A program made the position numbers and the translations under genes. The notes under the pieces are model-generated. The model saw only the letters and a program-made list of their open reading frames with translations, searched no databases and was not told the DNA's origin. Positions 18,027 to 28,006 of a stretch of 64,000 nucleotides of DNA are shown piece by piece (the stretch's first letter is position 1; every line of letters begins with the position of its first letter). The DNA is from Ostreococcus mediterraneus (taxonomy: Eukaryota > Chlorophyta > Mamiellophyceae > Mamiellales > Bathycoccaceae): assembly GCA_012295225.1 (NCBI GenBank), contig WMKK01000002.1, positions 795,949 through 859,948 on the forward strand. The letters run 5' to 3'.

Positions 18027-19484
18027 CTAAGGAGTTTGATTAGGTTTATTGATTTTGACGCGTTCGCCCGCTTTGGTGAGGAGTTCGCGAGGATTTGAGC
18101 CAGGCATCACTCCAGGTGGGAGATGATACGCCGCAGTGCTCGCAATGATGGCCATGGTTGAAAATCCGATGGCGACGACCGTAGTGTCATCGCGCGCACC
18201 CCAGTACGTAGCGCAAAGCGCACCTGAGCGAGCGAGAAGATTTCCCCAGCTATGTCCCGTGGCTCGAACCTGCGTCGGATACGCCTCTGGCGTCGCAAGC
18301 CAGGTGATGTTCCCAGCGTTTGCCGCACACAATCGTGCCAGCATGGCGCTCGCTACCATCACACTATCGACTACTCCACTCACGATCAATGGAAAAGTCA
18401 CCGCAAATCCAAAAAAGAAGAACGATGCAAGTTTTCCACGCGGATAGGAGTTGATGACGAGAAGCGCGATGACATTCGCGATGACTTCTCCCGAGCACGA
18501 CACTGTAAGCGCCCAATACGGGTATTTGTTCGCCGGTGAACTCGAGCCAAGTGAAGGTATTTCTAAAGATTGACCGGTTAACACTTCCATCGCGTGTGGT
18601 AGGAACAACACGATGCCGTAGTAGCAGAAACATTGTGCGAACGACATAATCCAAATGCACATCGTCGTTGCCGTGGCACTCCCTGTGAACAGAATGGACA
18701 CGTCCAAGTGACCCGTGTCCACGTGTTCAAGCTCGAGCGGGCCCAAGTCAACCTTGTTCATTTTAGCTGCTTTGAGTAAAATCGCTTCCGCTTCTTCTCG
18801 TCGACCTTTGACAGCTAACCAGTTTGGGCTCTCGTCAACCCAAAACAACCCAATCACGCTCAACGCCGGTGGAATAGCGCTATACGCGCACAGCCATCGC
18901 CAGCCTTGGCTCTCTAACATCACAGACGCTACTTGCACCACTAACAGTGACCCAAGCGCGAAAAACATCCACAAAGACATCATCACCGTCCCGCGCGAAG
19001 CGTTTGGGCAAAACTCACACAACAAGTCGTACGGAACGCTAAACCCACCAATACCCACGCCCACGCCGAATCGCGCGAAAATCAGCTCATACACATTTCT
19101 ACTAAAGCATGAAGCCAACGCAAACGCGGTGACGATCACTATCCCGAGCGCGAACGCCGGTTTCCTCCCGCGCCAATCCGCGAACAGCCCAAACGCCACG
19201 CACCCGACAATCTCCCCCACGAACACCGCTCCCGCGATGTTATTCGCCATCGCCGACGACAATCCCCACTCACGTTTCCCTTCGCTCGTTAAAAACGACA
19301 GCAGGCTCACCTCGATGCTTTCCGCCATGATGCACAAGCCGGTGATCGCGAAGAGTCTCCATTGGTATCGCGACCACCCCAAGATGTCTTTGATCTCGGC
19401 TACCGATCGCACCTCGCTCGCGGATGAGCGCAGGACGCGATCGGCGACGGTGTCATCGCCGTCTGTTGATTTCGCCATGGTCAC
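18027..19484 (-). CDS. Major facilitator superfamily transporter, SV2/SVOP-like
   Basis: 485 residues with about 12 hydrophobic segments. Between segments 2 and 3 is the MFS signature GLFADWRGRKPAFALG, and after segment 6 is DESPNWLAVKGRREEAEAIL, the sugar/organic-ion transporter loop. The start of the fold (SRYQWRLFAITGLCIMAESIE) matches SVOP/SV2 and organic cation or acid transporters. The substrate cannot be told from sequence. No large extracellular loop is present, unlike true SV2. The N-terminus is hydrophilic with no clear targeting peptide. It is convergent with the UBX gene, leaving about 120 bp, and followed at its 5' side by the orphan RluA-associated domain gene on the same strand. 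Confidence 0.85.
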   Translation of the reverse strand: MTMAKSTDGDDTVADRVLRSSASEVRSVAEIKDILGWSRYQWRLFAITGLCIMAESIEVSLLSFLTSEGKREWGLSSAMANNIAGAVFVGEIVGCVAFGLFADWRGRKPAFALGIVIVTAFALASCFSRNVYELIFARFGVGVGIGGFSVPYDLLCEFCPNASRGTVMMSLWMFFALGSLLVVQVASVMLESQGWRWLCAYSAIPPALSVIGLFWVDESPNWLAVKGRREEAEAILLKAAKMNKVDLGPLELEHVDTGHLDVSILFTGSATATTMCIWIMSFAQCFCYYGIVLFLPHAMEVLTGQSLEIPSLGSSSPANKYPYWALTVSCSGEVIANVIALLVINSYPRGKLASFFFFGFAVTFPLIVSGVVDSVMVASAMLARLCAANAGNITWLATPEAYPTQVRATGHSWGNLLARSGALCATYWGARDDTTVVAIGFSTMAIIASTAAYHLPPGVMPGSNPRELLTKAGERVKINKPNQTP

Positions 19485-19575
19485 TCACGCGCGCGGGCGC
19501 GGCGGCGGTCGTCGGCGTATGAGGATGAGCTGTGTTTGTTTTGGGACAAAGTTTTTGGTGTTGAAAACCGCTGGC

Positions 19576-20925
19576 TCAGCCGTTGCACAATAAATGTCCT
19601 AGAATTGGATGGCACTTGTCTCGACACGCGCCGTAGTACACGTCCGGACCTGCGACGCGAAATTCTCTCGGACTTTCGGCGCCGATCCAGAACTCGGCGA
19701 TAGAATGCGGGACGATGTCGAGCGCGCGCGCGTACGCGAGGAGTTTGGGCGCCGCGCAGTCGCCGCACCCGCACGGAGGTGCGTCGATGGGTGGATAAAA
19801 CACCTCGCGGAGTGGCTTCATGTCACCAGCGAGATTTGGTAAGCGATAACTGTCCCAAATTTCGTCTTGAAGCGCTCGCGAGAGGGCTTTCCGCTGTGAT
19901 TTAAGCTCTCTGGCGCGCGTTTGACATTCGGCGAGCGCGGCAAGCGCTGGCGCCACGGTGGCGTCTCGCGCACGCTTCAACTCTGCGAGTTCGCGCTTCG
20001 ACGCGCGGCTTTCGTCTTCTAGGGTTTCTAGTGCTTCTAAATCTACACCTATGGCGCGCAACGCGCGACGACGTTCACGCTCCTCCTTGACATGAGCCGC
20101 GCAACGAGCGACCATGTCATCGCTCGCCGCCGCTTTGTCTCTCACCTCCTCCCTCAACGCGTTCTCCCGAGCCTCAACTCGTGCGAGCTCGTCACTCAGC
20201 CCCTTAATTTTAGCGTGTTCAATCCTGTACCGTTCCGTGTCGTGCGTTAACGCGCCCACGGGCGGCGCCCAACCGTGCACTCGCCACGTCCCGAAGAGCT
20301 GCCCGCTAAACGCCTTCAACGTCCTCGCCGTCCCGCTCGAGCGCTCCACGCCGACTAACACCCCAATCATCTTCCCCCCATCGCGCGCATAGACGCGCTC
20401 AAGATTAAACAACCCTCCTTCGTCGACCGGTGCGTCGAAATCAAGTCGACCGGCGCGCGTGATGGCGCTTAACACTTCGCGCGCCGCGCGCTCCGCCGCG
20501 GGCGTCCTCGTCAGCGCGTGCGTCGTCGCGCACCGCGCGCAATACCCCACGCACGCGCGTTCAGGCGCGCGGTCGAGGTCTATCACGCGTCTGATATCCT
20601 TTGCGTGCGCATCCGCGGCGCGCGCGTGCTTGCGCGCGCCGCTCGCCGCGCGGGAGCTCACGCGCGCCGCATCGTCGCGCGCGCTCGAGCTCGAGCTCGC
20701 GACGACGGCGCCGACTGTCGCGCGCCTCGCCGCCGACGCCGCGCGTGTCGTCGTCGTCGACGACGTCGACGTCGATGTCGGCGACGTTCTCGCCGCCGCG
20801 CGGCGGAGAACGGCGTCGACGGCGACGCGCATCCGCGGTGATGCGATGCGATGCGATGTGTCGAGCGCCATTCGCGCGCGTGCGCCATGGCGTGCGTCGC
20901 GACGCGCGCGGCGCGAGGTATTCAT
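19576..20925 (-). CDS. Orphan protein with the N-terminal domain of RluA-type pseudouridine synthases
   Basis: About 449 residues from MNTSRRARRDAR, though later ATGs such as 20871 are equally possible. The first 100 residues are Arg/Ser/Thr/Ala-rich, like an organelle presequence. A domain then reads GKMIGVLVGVE, TLKAFSGQLFGTWRVHGWAPPVG, a long coiled coil with ELAELKRARD, LQDEIWDSYRLPN, then PPCGCGDCAAPKLLAYA, SIAEFWIGAES and YYGACRDKCHPILGHLL. In many proteobacteria this block precedes the catalytic RluA domain in a single protein. Here the catalytic part (HRLD motif) is absent and the gene ends after the CRDKC segment. Function is unknown. It is divergent from PcyA with about 9 bp between the nearest ATGs. 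Confidence 0.75.
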   Translation of the reverse strand: MNTSRRARRDARHGARARMALDTSHRIASPRMRVAVDAVLRRAAARTSPTSTSTSSTTTTRAASAARRATVGAVVASSSSSARDDAARVSSRAASGARKHARAADAHAKDIRRVIDLDRAPERACVGYCARCATTHALTRTPAAERAAREVLSAITRAGRLDFDAPVDEGGLFNLERVYARDGGKMIGVLVGVERSSGTARTLKAFSGQLFGTWRVHGWAPPVGALTHDTERYRIEHAKIKGLSDELARVEARENALREEVRDKAAASDDMVARCAAHVKEERERRRALRAIGVDLEALETLEDESRASKRELAELKRARDATVAPALAALAECQTRARELKSQRKALSRALQDEIWDSYRLPNLAGDMKPLREVFYPPIDAPPCGCGDCAAPKLLAYARALDIVPHSIAEFWIGAESPREFRVAGPDVYYGACRDKCHPILGHLLCNG

Positions 20926-20934
20926 GACGACGTC

Positions 20935-21777
20935 ATGGAACGCGCGACGACTGCGTTCGCGTCGACGCGACAGCACGGCTGCGCGCGACGCGTGACGCGC
21001 GCGCGCGCGAGTTGGCGCAGCGACGAGGCGCCGGATGGATTGATTACGCGCACGGCGGAGGCGCTCGTGGCGCGGTGGCGCGCCGGCGGGGCGCGCCAAG
21101 CCGAGTTGGAGCCGTCCATGGCGTCGTTGCGCCCGAACGCCGACGCCGACGCGCGGTTGTGCGTGGAGAACGTGGTGTACGAAGATGATGTGTTTAGAAA
21201 GATGCATTGCGAATTGGCGTGGGGCGACGGCGGGTTTGAGGTGCTGCACGCGGTGATGTATCCTTGGGCGGAGCGGGCGGCGCCGTTGTTCGCCGCCGAT
21301 ATGGTGAGTTTTGCCGGACGCGTGTCGTTATGCATCGCCGATGTCGCGCCCGTGACGGAAGATTTATCGTTGTCAAGCTCGTACGCGCGCGCGTTGGCGC
21401 CGACGTTTGACGCCGCGCGTCGCGGATTACGACTGCGAGAACTCCCCGACTGGGGCCGAGAGATTTTAGGCCCGCTCTGCGTATGCGTCGGCCCGAAAGT
21501 CGGCCCCGAAGGCGAGCGCGAAGTCGAGCAATTTCTCAACTATTTATTTGCCCTTCACGACGCGCACGTGGCGCTCGCGCGAGCAGAGCCAATCTCCTCA
21601 GAGTCCACGCGAGAGAAGACGCTCGCCGCGCAGACGCGTTTTTGCGACTACCAACTCGAAAACATCAAGACCCGTCGCGCGCTCGAGCGCGCGTTCGGCG
21701 TCGAACGCGCCGACCGGTACATGCGTGATGTCTTATTCGACGTCACCGCCCGCACGCCGTGCGCCCCAGCGCCTTAG
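20935..21777 (+). CDS. pcyA: Phycocyanobilin:ferredoxin oxidoreductase (bilin reductase PcyA type)
   Basis: 280 residues from MERATTAFASTRQ, whose first 35 residues look like a plastid transit peptide. The enzyme reduces biliverdin with electrons from ferredoxin to make the phytobilin chromophore or signal. The catalytic trio of PcyA is visible at the exact family spacing: E93 (MHCELAW), H105 (VLHAVMYP) and D122 (LFAADMVSF), matching E76, H88 and D105 of the Synechocystis enzyme. RELPDWGREI and NIKTRRALERAFG, and the closing RYMRDVLFDV, are also typical. VMYP and SLCIADVAPV place it with PcyA rather than HY2 or PebA. Earlier in-frame ATGs (20851, 20887) are possible. Confidence 0.9.
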   Translation: MERATTAFASTRQHGCARRVTRARASWRSDEAPDGLITRTAEALVARWRAGGARQAELEPSMASLRPNADADARLCVENVVYEDDVFRKMHCELAWGDGGFEVLHAVMYPWAERAAPLFAADMVSFAGRVSLCIADVAPVTEDLSLSSSYARALAPTFDAARRGLRLRELPDWGREILGPLCVCVGPKVGPEGEREVEQFLNYLFALHDAHVALARAEPISSESTREKTLAAQTRFCDYQLENIKTRRALERAFGVERADRYMRDVLFDVTARTPCAPAP

Positions 21778-21888
21778 CTTGTGTCATACGCCAATCATTA
21801 ATCGCGCGCGAGACGTCAAATCGCGCGACGCGAACACCAAACCACCCCACGATCGCATCCTCATTCGCCGCCTGGCGCACGTCGTGCG

Positions 21889-23421
21889 ATGTCCGGCGAC
21901 ACCGAACGCACGCCCCTCGTGCACACCACCTCGTTATCGTCCACACGAGGCGCACTGGACGTCGAATCCGTCGCCCCCGCCGCGCCGAGCGTCGAATACA
22001 TCGACGACGTCGATGACTTAACACCCTTTGCCTCGCACAAGCGTTGGCCGCGCAAACGCGGCGTGTCCGCGCTCGTTTTCGCGCTCCTCGCCCTGGTGCT
22101 CGCCGGCGTGGTGTTGTTCGCCATGGAACCGTCGAGCGCGCGCGCGAGCGCGAGCGCGGCGGCGACACCGGCGAGTCCGAGCGCGGAAACGCTGCGCGAG
22201 ACGGCTGCGGCGGAGGCGAGCGGGATCGCGACGTCGACGACGTTCGAGCGCGTCGAGGCGACGGCAACGGCGGTGGTTGACGAGGACGCGCCGCCGAGAG
22301 ATGACGCAGAGACGTCGACGGCGACGGCGGAGACAGAGACGGAGGCGGTGGCGTCACCGCCGCCACCGCGTCACGCGACTGCGTTGTCGTGGGACGACGT
22401 CGTCGCGGTCGAAGACGAGGAGGCGCCGGCGACGCGCGCGGATTCCGACGTCGATGGTGCGGCGACGAGCGAGACGGTGACGGCGAGTGATGCGTCGGGT
22501 TCAGATACGAGTGATAGCGATGCGGCATCGTCGACGGTGAACGAGGCGGAGCCCGAGGCGGTTCGCGTGAGCTTGGCCACGAGACATAGTTTTAGCAACG
22601 CCGAATTCGCCATTGGAGTCGTCGAGGCGTGCGCGACGCACACAACCGCCTTCGCGTGTACGGGGCAAAAGGACGTGTACGGGTGTGCGTGGCTCGATGG
22701 GGCGTGTCGCGTCGGGTGCGACGTGTTTGAGAGTAAAATTGGCTGCGTCACGCAGGGCAATTTGTGCTCGTACGACGTCGACGGCGGCGGGTGTTCGTAC
22801 ACGCCGTCTGATTGCGATTCATTCAACGCCGCCTTGGCGTGTACCACTGCGGGCTCGAATAAATGTGGATGGCTGAAAGATAAGTGCTTCGATAGAAATA
22901 CGGTGATGCGAGGATGCATGCTTCGCGACGAGGCCACGTGCGAGACGACCAATCCAGACGACCACGAAGAAATTCCGTGCATGTGGCACACGCCGCGGAC
23001 GTTATCCATCAACGGCGTCGTCGAGTACATCGGTGATGAAGAAAACTTTGAAAACACCAATCGCACGGGTATATGCGTCACTGAGCTTCCATGTGCACAG
23101 CACACCAATCCAGACGCGTGCGCCACGCAGGCGCCGTTGTGCGTCTACGACTACGCCTCGAGCGCGTGCGTGCACACCAAGACGATTCAAGACTCCTATC
23201 GCGTGTGTTCCACCGCCAGCGACGCCCTCAACACATGCCCAGACGCTAATAACGGCGCCAAGTTGTTTTGCAACTTTAACTTTGAGCACTCTGGGTATTG
23301 TCAACGGTGCACCACGATGACCACTGTCGACGCGTGTTTAGAGCTCGTCGTCGAAGCCGGTCAACAGCGTTGCATCTCCAAGTGCTTCACCGCGAATGAG
23401 ACCGATAGCCGTGCCATGTAA
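21889..23421 (+). CDS. Type II membrane protein with Cys-rich C-x-W repeats
   Basis: 510 residues. A cytosolic-looking head (1-58) precedes one membrane segment (ALVFALLALVLAGVVLFAM, about 61-79) flanked by WPRKRG, so the long C-terminal part should be lumenal or extracellular. Residues 80-225 are low complexity Ala/Thr/Glu/Asp. From about 240 to the end there are more than 35 cysteines in repeating modules such as TAFACTGQKDVYGCAWLDGACR, where a Cys-Ala/Gly/Met-Trp core recurs (YGCAW, NKCGW, IPCMW) followed by a Cys about five to six residues on. It resembles secreted Cys-rich repeat proteins of algae and protists. I do not recognise a named family. A role in cell-surface scales or adhesion is only a guess. 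Confidence 0.7.
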   Translation: MSGDTERTPLVHTTSLSSTRGALDVESVAPAAPSVEYIDDVDDLTPFASHKRWPRKRGVSALVFALLALVLAGVVLFAMEPSSARASASAAATPASPSAETLRETAAAEASGIATSTTFERVEATATAVVDEDAPPRDDAETSTATAETETEAVASPPPPRHATALSWDDVVAVEDEEAPATRADSDVDGAATSETVTASDASGSDTSDSDAASSTVNEAEPEAVRVSLATRHSFSNAEFAIGVVEACATHTTAFACTGQKDVYGCAWLDGACRVGCDVFESKIGCVTQGNLCSYDVDGGGCSYTPSDCDSFNAALACTTAGSNKCGWLKDKCFDRNTVMRGCMLRDEATCETTNPDDHEEIPCMWHTPRTLSINGVVEYIGDEENFENTNRTGICVTELPCAQHTNPDACATQAPLCVYDYASSACVHTKTIQDSYRVCSTASDALNTCPDANNGAKLFCNFNFEHSGYCQRCTTMTTVDACLELVVEAGQQRCISKCFTANETDSRAM

Positions 23422-23643
23422 ATCATTATTCCTATTTAGCCACACATCGCGCATCAGCGCCAGCACACCGCGGAACGCGAGGCGGTTTCCAATCCGAGCG
23501 CGCCGTTTCGTCCCGAAACAGTTTAAAAAAACCTCAACCATGCACTCAACGCTTTCGAATCGTTCCGCACTTTGCGTCGCGCCCGCTCGCGCACCTATTA
23601 TCGCGCACCGCGCAAAGAACACACATCGTGTCGCGACGCACCC

Positions 23644-25006
23644 ATGAAACGCCGCACGAGCACCAACGGCGACGCCGCCGCGAACGATGAACACCAAGAC
23701 AAGCGTCAACGACCATCGATCGATGGGAGCAAAGACGATCACGACGACATGGACGTCGATGAGGTGCGTGCGCGCGATGACGCGCGTTACGACGTGGTGT
23801 GGATGTGTCCCAGGCACCATACCGTGGCGATGACGCGGCGTGGCGATGGATGCCGCGCGCGCGGGCGGGCGATTGGTTTGAATTCGCGCGACCCGCGCGT
23901 GAGGGTTGCGAAGAGACGCGGGACGGGCGCGTCGCGTCGCTGACAATGAGACTCGTGGACTGATTGCGTTCGTGCGTGTTGTACGCGGTTATGTTTTTAC
24001 ACAGGGCGGACGTTCTGCGCGTCGAAGTACGCGCTCGAAAGCGCCGGCGCCGGCAAAAGGGAACGCGAGCGGCGGGAAGAGCGGCGTCAAGGAGGAGACG
24101 ACGCGCGTGACATATCGCGAAGGCGAATCGTTAGCGGCGCACTTGAAGCTCGGCGAGGGCGTTTTGGATGTGAAGATTCCTGCTGAGGCGACGTCGTCGG
24201 CGAATGCGCATCTTCGCACGCGGCAGTTGTGGGGCACGGATACGTACACGGCTGACAGCGATTTGATGGCGGTGCTCACGCACGCGGGGTACTATCGACC
24301 GAGCGCGACGGTACCGCCAACGCTAGCAGAAGTACGCGTGATTGTTCGCGCGGCGCCGCACCCCGAAGATGGGTATCCATCGACGAGTCGTAATGGAATT
24401 CGATCGCGCGCGTGGGGTACGATGCAAGATGGTGTCGGGTTTGTCATTGAAAGCGCGCGCGCGGTGACGAGCAACAACGCGTCCATCGATTTGACGCCGA
24501 GCGCTGGGACACACAAGGTTGTTGCGCCGACGTTTTTCCCGGTTGAGAAGGAGCATGTCGTGCACACGCGTAACTCGGCGGCGAACAGCGATCGCAAGAA
24601 AGGCATGATTCGCGAAGTTACGATTCAGTACAACTTGTGCAACGAGCCATGGATGAAGTACAGCATTAGTCTCGTAGCGGATCAAGGTTTCAAAAAGTCG
24701 CTCTGGACGTGTGCGCGTCTTCGTCGTGACGTGCTGTACCTCGAAACGCAGCGTACACGTTTCGAGTTGAGTTGGTTGAAGGGTAAAGAGAACGATGAAG
24801 ATAAGTTTAGATGGTCGGTGAGCAAGAAGCCGCTTCCGTTGGATAAAATGCGCGACGTCGGCGTGCCGTTACCGAAAGCGCACGTCGATGTCATTGATGA
24901 TGACTTGCGCTGGGACGAGATCAACTGGGGACTAAACTCGCTGTTCGTTCGTGGTAAGGAGTACCAAGTGTCGCGTCTTCAGTTCTTTCCTCGGGAAAAG
25001 GAATAA
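23644..25006 (+). CDS. Rxt3-domain histone deacetylase complex subunit (HDC1-like), two exons
   Basis: Exon 1 is 23644-23763 (40 codons, MKRRTSTNGD...) and exon 2 is 24005-25006, giving 373 residues. The 241-nt phase-0 intron starts GTGCGTG and ends TTACACAG, with candidate branch sites at 23939-23945 and 23959-23965. Exon 1 is charged, low complexity and nuclear-signal-like (KRQRPSID). Exon 2 holds the Rxt3 pattern RQLWGTDTYTADSDLMAVL followed by THAGYY (about residues 112-137), then a domain with AWGTMQDGVGFVIESARAV and MKYSISLVADQGF. Yeast Rxt3 and Arabidopsis HDC1 are structural subunits of Rpd3/HDA6-type deacetylase complexes. Nuclear location and role are by family. Confidence 0.85.
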
Positions 25007-25076
25007 AACAGTTACAGCTCGCTCGGCGCTTTATTATGTAAGAGTAAAAACAGAATTACAGTCGTCTACATATCGC

Positions 25077-25988
25077 CTATCGAGACGTGATTTGCGATCG
25101 AGGCCCGCGTCCGAACGTTTCATCGATTTCAAGGTCGATGTTTCCAAACTCGCTCCCCTCGGTGGTCCAATCTTCGTTCTCACCACCGATTATGATTTGC
25201 TTCAAGCCAAAATATTCGCGCGAAAATTGAATCAACGAGTTGATCAACACGTCGACGCACATTTCATCTGAACTACCTAAATCGACCCAGACTCGACACC
25301 AATTAGCCTTATACTCTGGTTCGGACATTTCATGAAACACGTGCGTCGATGTGTCCGTGCTAAACTCGTGCGCTTGCTCCATGGAATAGTCCATAAACGA
25401 CACGGAATCAAAATTGTCTTGCACTTGCAAGTTATTTGAATTAAACCCACCGAGCTTGCCGAGCACGAACCACGCTTTGAACACCTCCTCGATCAACGGC
25501 TTTTCCATGTCTGCAATTTTATTATGCGCCTCGACCCATATCCATAAATTAAACGAATTATACTCGCGAAACGTCACGAGCGTCGGCACCGTCGAACCGC
25601 TTCGCTCTTGATAAATCTTCTCCTTCTTTTGCTCAAACCGTTCACGAATCTTCGCCTCAATAGCCTGAGGATTACGCTCAGTGCCTTCGAGCAACGACGC
25701 AATCTCAGGATCACTCTCCGCACTTTCCTCGAGCACGCGCATCCATTCCGGCGTCGCCGCGTTCGCATCCGCCTCCCCGCTCGCATTCACTTGTCCCGCA
25801 TCCTTCCCCACCTCACGCTCGCGTTTCGCCCGCCGCGCCGCCCGTCGCACCGCCGCCGCGTCCGCATCGACGTCCCCATCCCCAGCGCGCGCGCGCGCAC
25901 CCCTTCCCCTTCCCCGCGCGCGTCCGCGCCCGCGCGCGCGCGCGCCGCCGCCAACCACCGTCGCGCGCGCCGAGCCCAACGACGCCAT
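25077..25988 (-). CDS. DUF3531 family protein, predicted plastid
   Basis: 303 residues from MASLGSARATVVGG. The first 50 or so residues are a Gly/Ala/Arg-rich transit-like peptide, then a charged linker. The DUF3531 core begins near residue 130: TFREYNSFNLWIWVE, LIEEVFKAWFVLGKLGGFN, LQVQDNFDSVSFMDY, and a closing region WCRVWVDLGSSDEMCVDVLINSLIQF. Land-plant homologues are plastid proteins of undefined biochemical role. An upstream ATG at 26048 would add 20 Arg-rich residues. It is convergent with the Rxt3 gene and divergent from CDC20. Confidence 0.85.
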   Translation of the reverse strand: MASLGSARATVVGGGARARGRGRARGRGRGARARAGDGDVDADAAAVRRAARRAKREREVGKDAGQVNASGEADANAATPEWMRVLEESAESDPEIASLLEGTERNPQAIEAKIRERFEQKKEKIYQERSGSTVPTLVTFREYNSFNLWIWVEAHNKIADMEKPLIEEVFKAWFVLGKLGGFNSNNLQVQDNFDSVSFMDYSMEQAHEFSTDTSTHVFHEMSEPEYKANWCRVWVDLGSSDEMCVDVLINSLIQFSREYFGLKQIIIGGENEDWTTEGSEFGNIDLEIDETFGRGPRSQITSR

Positions 25989-26286
25989 CCTCGCGCGCGC
26001 GCGTGCGCCGACTCGCGCGTGATCGACACCGGTGACGACGGAAAACAAGCCGCGCCCGATGGCGTCGCGCGCGGTCGCGTCGCGCGGTCGCGTCGACGTC
26101 CGCGGCGTCGCGCGCGCAGGCGGTCGCGGGCGCGCGCCCAGAGACGTGATACATTAGTGGCGCCAGGGGAACGAGGGACACGAAGCGACTTTTTCGATGA
26201 TCGTCAGTCGTCACTTTAACGCACGCAGATTCTTTGTTCGCAAAGACATCTCACGCGCACACGCAGTGAATACATTGATAATCGAG

Positions 26287-28006
26287 ATGTTGAGCCCGGC
26301 GCGACGCGGTGGGGATGATTTCGGCGTCGCCACGCCGTCTCGAGGACGGGTGCAGGTGAGGATGATTGGGTGACGATCGCGACGTGGGATGGGTGGTTTG
26401 AGCGTCGATGCGACGCGGCGTGTGGCGATGGGCGCGCGCTCGGGCGCGTTGGTGTGGCGCGTGATGGGTTTTTCGTGGGTTTCATCGCGCGTGTGGGATT
26501 TGGTGGGGATGTCGCGCGGTGGGATGGGTGCGATTGGATGCGCGATTGGATGCGCGATCGCGCGCGGAGCGATACTAACCTCGTCGCGTTTCTCTTCGTG
26601 TGCGTAAAACAGGTGGACCGATTCATTCCTAGCCGCAGCGCGTTGGACCTTGATGTCGCGCATTACAACTTGTCCAAGGAAGTGGCGGGCAATGATGAGG
26701 AAAGCGAGGTGAAGGAGATCAAGTCTCCGGCAAAGGTGCGCGCGCTCGAGCGAAGAGACTTTTGTGATTTATGACGCGTCGACGCGCGAGATACTGACTG
26801 TTGATTTTTGTTTCTTGAACATACACGTAGGAGGCGTATAAGAAGAGTCTTGCGGATAACTTCCATGTGGATGACGGGAGCGATTCGGCGAAGATTCTCG
26901 CGTTCAAGTCAAAGGCGCCGGCGCCGCCGAGTGGGTTGGAGAACTCGGCGCGCGGCGTCTACACGAACAATTCCGCAGGTGTGAAGGCGAAGAAGACGTT
27001 CCGTCAGATTCCCCAAGCGCCTGATCGCATCTTAGATGCTCCGGAGTTGATCGATGACTATTATTTGAACCTCATCGACTGGGGAACGTCGAACCAAGTC
27101 GCGGTGGCGTTGGGAAGCACCGTGTACTTGTGGAACGCGGATACTGGCGATATCAACCAATTGTGTCAAACGAACCCGGATGACGAGGAGGATTACATCA
27201 CCTCTGTTAGCTGGGGTGCGGATGGTAAGCACATTGCGGTTGGTACCAACAGTGCGGAGGTTCAAATTTGGGACGCATCCCGTTTAAAGCAAGTGCGTAC
27301 GTTGCGAGGCCACCAAGCGCGGGTCGGTGCCATCTCGTGGAACGGGACGCAGCTTGCCACGGGTAGTCGTGATAACAACATCATGATTCACGACGTGCGC
27401 ATTCGCGAGCATTGCACTTCGGTGCTTTCGGTTCACCAGCAAGAGGTGTGCGGGTTGAAGTGGAGCCCGAGTGGTAACCAACTCGCGTCTGGCGGTAACG
27501 ACAACTTGTTGCACATTTTTGACGCGACTTCCATCGGCAACCGATCAGCGTTGCACCGATTAGATGCGCACCAAGCTGCCGTTAAGGCTCTCGCGTGGTG
27601 CCCGTTCCAGTCCAACTTGCTCGCGTCGGGCGGCGGTACCGCCGACCGTTGCATCAAGTTTTGGAACACGAACACTGGCGCCATGTTGAACTCCATCGAC
27701 ACGCATTCGCAAGTATGCGCGCTTCAATGGAACAAGCATGAACGAGAGCTTTTGTCGTCGCACGGGTACAGCCAAAACCAGTTGTGCTTATGGAAGTACC
27801 CGACGATGACGAAGATGGCTGAGTTGACGGGTCACAGCGCGCGAGTGCTTCACATGGCGCAGTCTCCGGACGGTACCACGGTAGTGTCCGCGGCGGCGGA
27901 TGAGACGTTGCGATTCTGGAAGTGCTTCGCGGACTCGGGTGACAAGGCGAAGAAGGTGCGTGATTCTAATGATTCTTCTGTGCTTCGCAGGTTCAACTTC
28001 CGTTAA
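26287..28006 (+). CDS. CDC20: CDC20, activator of the anaphase-promoting complex, three exons
   Basis: Exons 26287-26355, 26613-26735 and 26831-28006 give 455 residues. Introns are 257 nt (GTGAGG...TACTAAC at 26573-26579...ACAG) and 95 nt (GTGCGC...ACTGAC at 26793-26798...GTAG), both phase 0. Exon 2 opens with the C-box, VDRFIPSRSALDLDVAHY (D25-P29), which binds APC/C. Exon 3 carries the Mad2-interaction motif KILAFKSKAP from K85, then seven WD40 blades (for example TLRGHQARVGAISWNG, DNNIMIHDVR, LHIFDATS, LRFWKCF). This set identifies Cdc20 rather than Cdh1. The protein ends RRFNFR: the usual C-terminal Ile-Arg tail is replaced by Phe-Arg. Confidence 0.94.
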
